Shown here piece after piece: positions 63,241-64,000 of a stretch of DNA of 64,000 bases. The notes under the pieces are model-generated. The model had not been told where the DNA came from and did no database searches. It saw only the letters and a list, made by a program, of their open reading frames with translations. The position numbers and the translations under genes were made by a program. Location of the stretch: contig CANLCX010000001.1 in assembly GCA_947489315.1 (NCBI GenBank), forward strand, positions 313,501 to 377,500. The letters run 5' to 3'. How positions within the stretch are numbered: the first letter of the stretch is position 1; each line of letters starts with the position of its first letter. Origin of the DNA: an uncultured Sphingomonadaceae bacterium (GTDB lineage Bacteria > Pseudomonadota > Alphaproteobacteria > Sphingomonadales > Sphingomonadaceae).

Positions 63241-64000
63241 CAGTTGTCCCTTTCAGAAAGATTGACGGATGCCCCACTGCCATGGCTGTCACCGGAGCGA
63301 ACAGCATGGGCGGCAGCGGTTGTGCCGTGATGGAGGGATTGGGTGCGTTTCATACGGGTGGCCCAAGCCGGTGGGCGCGAAGGGGGACCGGGTGAACGCG
63401 CATTGGTGGCACCGCCTTTGAACGTGCCGCCACTGGCCTCAATTGCCGTTCGACCGCCGCTGCGCGCACTCTCGCGCATGGCGCTGCCGGCCCGTTTCAA
63501 CGGGTTTCCAGCGGCACCCGCACCGGCCTTGGCGACGCCGCCCAGCCCACCGGCCACACTGGCCGCACCACTCTTTCCGGCTGACCCAAGGCTGTAGGCG
63601 GTTGCCGCGCCGCCTGCCACGGCAGCCCCGCCGCGCGCTCCTGCGGTAACACCCCGCGCTGCAGCGCCCACTGCCATACCCGTTCCGGCCAAGCCTGCTG
63701 CAGTCACACCGGCGGCGGCAAGCCCGGTGCCAACTGCTGCACCAGCCCCGAGCTGCGGGCCACCGGAGATTAACCCATTGGCGATGCCAGGCCCGAAGAT
63801 GCCAAGCCCAAGCAGCGAGAGCGCGGCCAATACGATGGCCATGGCATCTTCGATATTGGGTTGGTCTCCGCCAAAGCCTACCGTGAATTCAGAAAACAGG
63901 GTTGAGCCAATGCCGATGATGACGGCCAGAACCAGTATTTTGACGCCGGAAGAGACTACATTTCCGAGCACACGTTCAGCGAGGAAGGCGGTCTTGCCGA
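63240..64000 (-). CDS. trbL: Conjugal transfer protein TrbL, C-terminal part (5' end outside window)
   Basis: TrbL is the polytopic VirB6-type membrane protein of the channel. Its frame continues past the right edge (the last residues visible are GKTAFLAERVLGNVVSSGVK), so the GTG at 63971 is not the true start. Present here are two or three membrane segments (VKILVLAVIIGIGSTLFSEF, AMAIVLAALSLLGLGIFGPGIANGLI) and a glycine/alanine-rich tail (about 75-190 of the visible part), typical of the C-terminus of TrbL. TrbJ, TrbE and others should lie to the right. Confidence 0.93.
   Translation of the reverse strand, partial: GKTAFLAERVLGNVVSSGVKILVLAVIIGIGSTLFSEFTVGFGGDQPNIEDAMAIVLAALSLLGLGIFGPGIANGLISGGPQLGAGAAVGTGLAAAGVTAAGLAGTGMAVGAAARGVTAGARGGAAVAGGAATAYSLGSAGKSGAASVAGGLGGVAKAGAGAAGNPLKRAGSAMRESARSGGRTAIEASGGTFKGGATNARSPGPPSRPPAWATRMKRTQSLHHGTTAAAHAVRSGDSHGSGASVNLSERDN

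Larger units (their letters stand above)
54914..64000. mobile_element. Part of a putative integrative and conjugative element at tRNA-Arg
   Basis: To the right of the intact tRNA gene, core genes give way to accessory regulators, an SDR, an exporter and a Trb-type conjugation module that continues past the window. tRNA genes are typical attachment sites for such elements, and the trbL-trbF-trbG-trbI-DUF2274 order is that of Tn4371-like and related ICEs. No integrase, relaxase or second attachment site is visible, so the left boundary is inferred and the right end lies outside. Confidence 0.6.

Overview
The window looks like chromosomal DNA of an alphaproteobacterium of the order Sphingomonadales (Sphingopyxis/Sphingorhabdus-like). 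The clues are: an imuA-imuB-dnaE2 mutasome behind an alphaproteobacterial LexA box (GAAC-N7-GAAC); the cluster dnaA / rpsT / mutM / ubiE / ubiB / coaBC / dut that is common near alphaproteobacterial origins; a DnaA with the STGQGKTH form of the P-loop; and several exported small proteins of types seen in sphingomonads. This placement is inferred from protein resemblance; no search was run.

Layout. 1-5.4 kb (+): serC (cut by the window edge), serA, hisZ, purA and an L,D-transpeptidase lipoprotein. 5.4-13.4 kb (-): a tightly packed run read from the right as ABA4-like membrane protein, J-domain protein, YihY/BrkB, fabI, a small exported protein, aroC, an SLC13 permease and a DAACS symporter. 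13.5-19.0 kb (+): the SOS cassette imuA-imuB-dnaE2. 19.1-25.3 kb: a small exported protein, then an RND tripartite efflux operon (-) whose genes, including a proposed 16-codon leader ORF, are chained by ATGA overlaps. 25.5-34.5 kb: mixed housekeeping genes (SDR, diguanylate cyclase, ABM monooxygenase, thiolase, MscS channel, TlyA), small lipoproteins, and a short structured transcription unit near 33.1-33.3 kb that does not match a known gene. 34.6-38.8 kb (-): argH, LptM-like lipoprotein, lysA, siroheme synthase N-domain protein, DUF2721. 38.9-53.9 kb: TlpA-like thioredoxin, tRNA-Val(TAC), dnaA preceded by an AT-rich stretch with two near-consensus DnaA boxes, DUF4136 lipoprotein, a winged-helix protein with a pseudo-receiver, rpsT, mutM, then ubiE-ubiB-coaBC-dut, a MoeB/ThiF protein, MAPEG, GFA, sirtuin, dapB and nth.

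At 54.5-54.9 kb three tRNA-Arg(CCG)-like copies lie in tandem with an exact 179-bp period. Only the last is an intact tRNA gene; the first two keep the D-arm, the anticodon loop and most of the acceptor pairing but have lost the T-arm consensus. Everything to the right looks like an accessory element: a CGNR-type regulator divergent from an SDR and an EamA transporter, an AraC regulator, a LysR regulator, and a conjugative type IV secretion module in the order trbL-trbF-trbG-trbI-DUF2274 that runs off the right edge. The best reading is one end of an integrative and conjugative element next to tRNA-Arg; its integrase and far attachment site are not in the window.

The most interesting unexplained signals are the degenerate 179-bp tRNA array, the hairpin-rich short-ORF unit at 33.09-33.34 kb, the apparently leaderless LexA-controlled imuA start, and the coupled mini-ORF ahead of the efflux operon.
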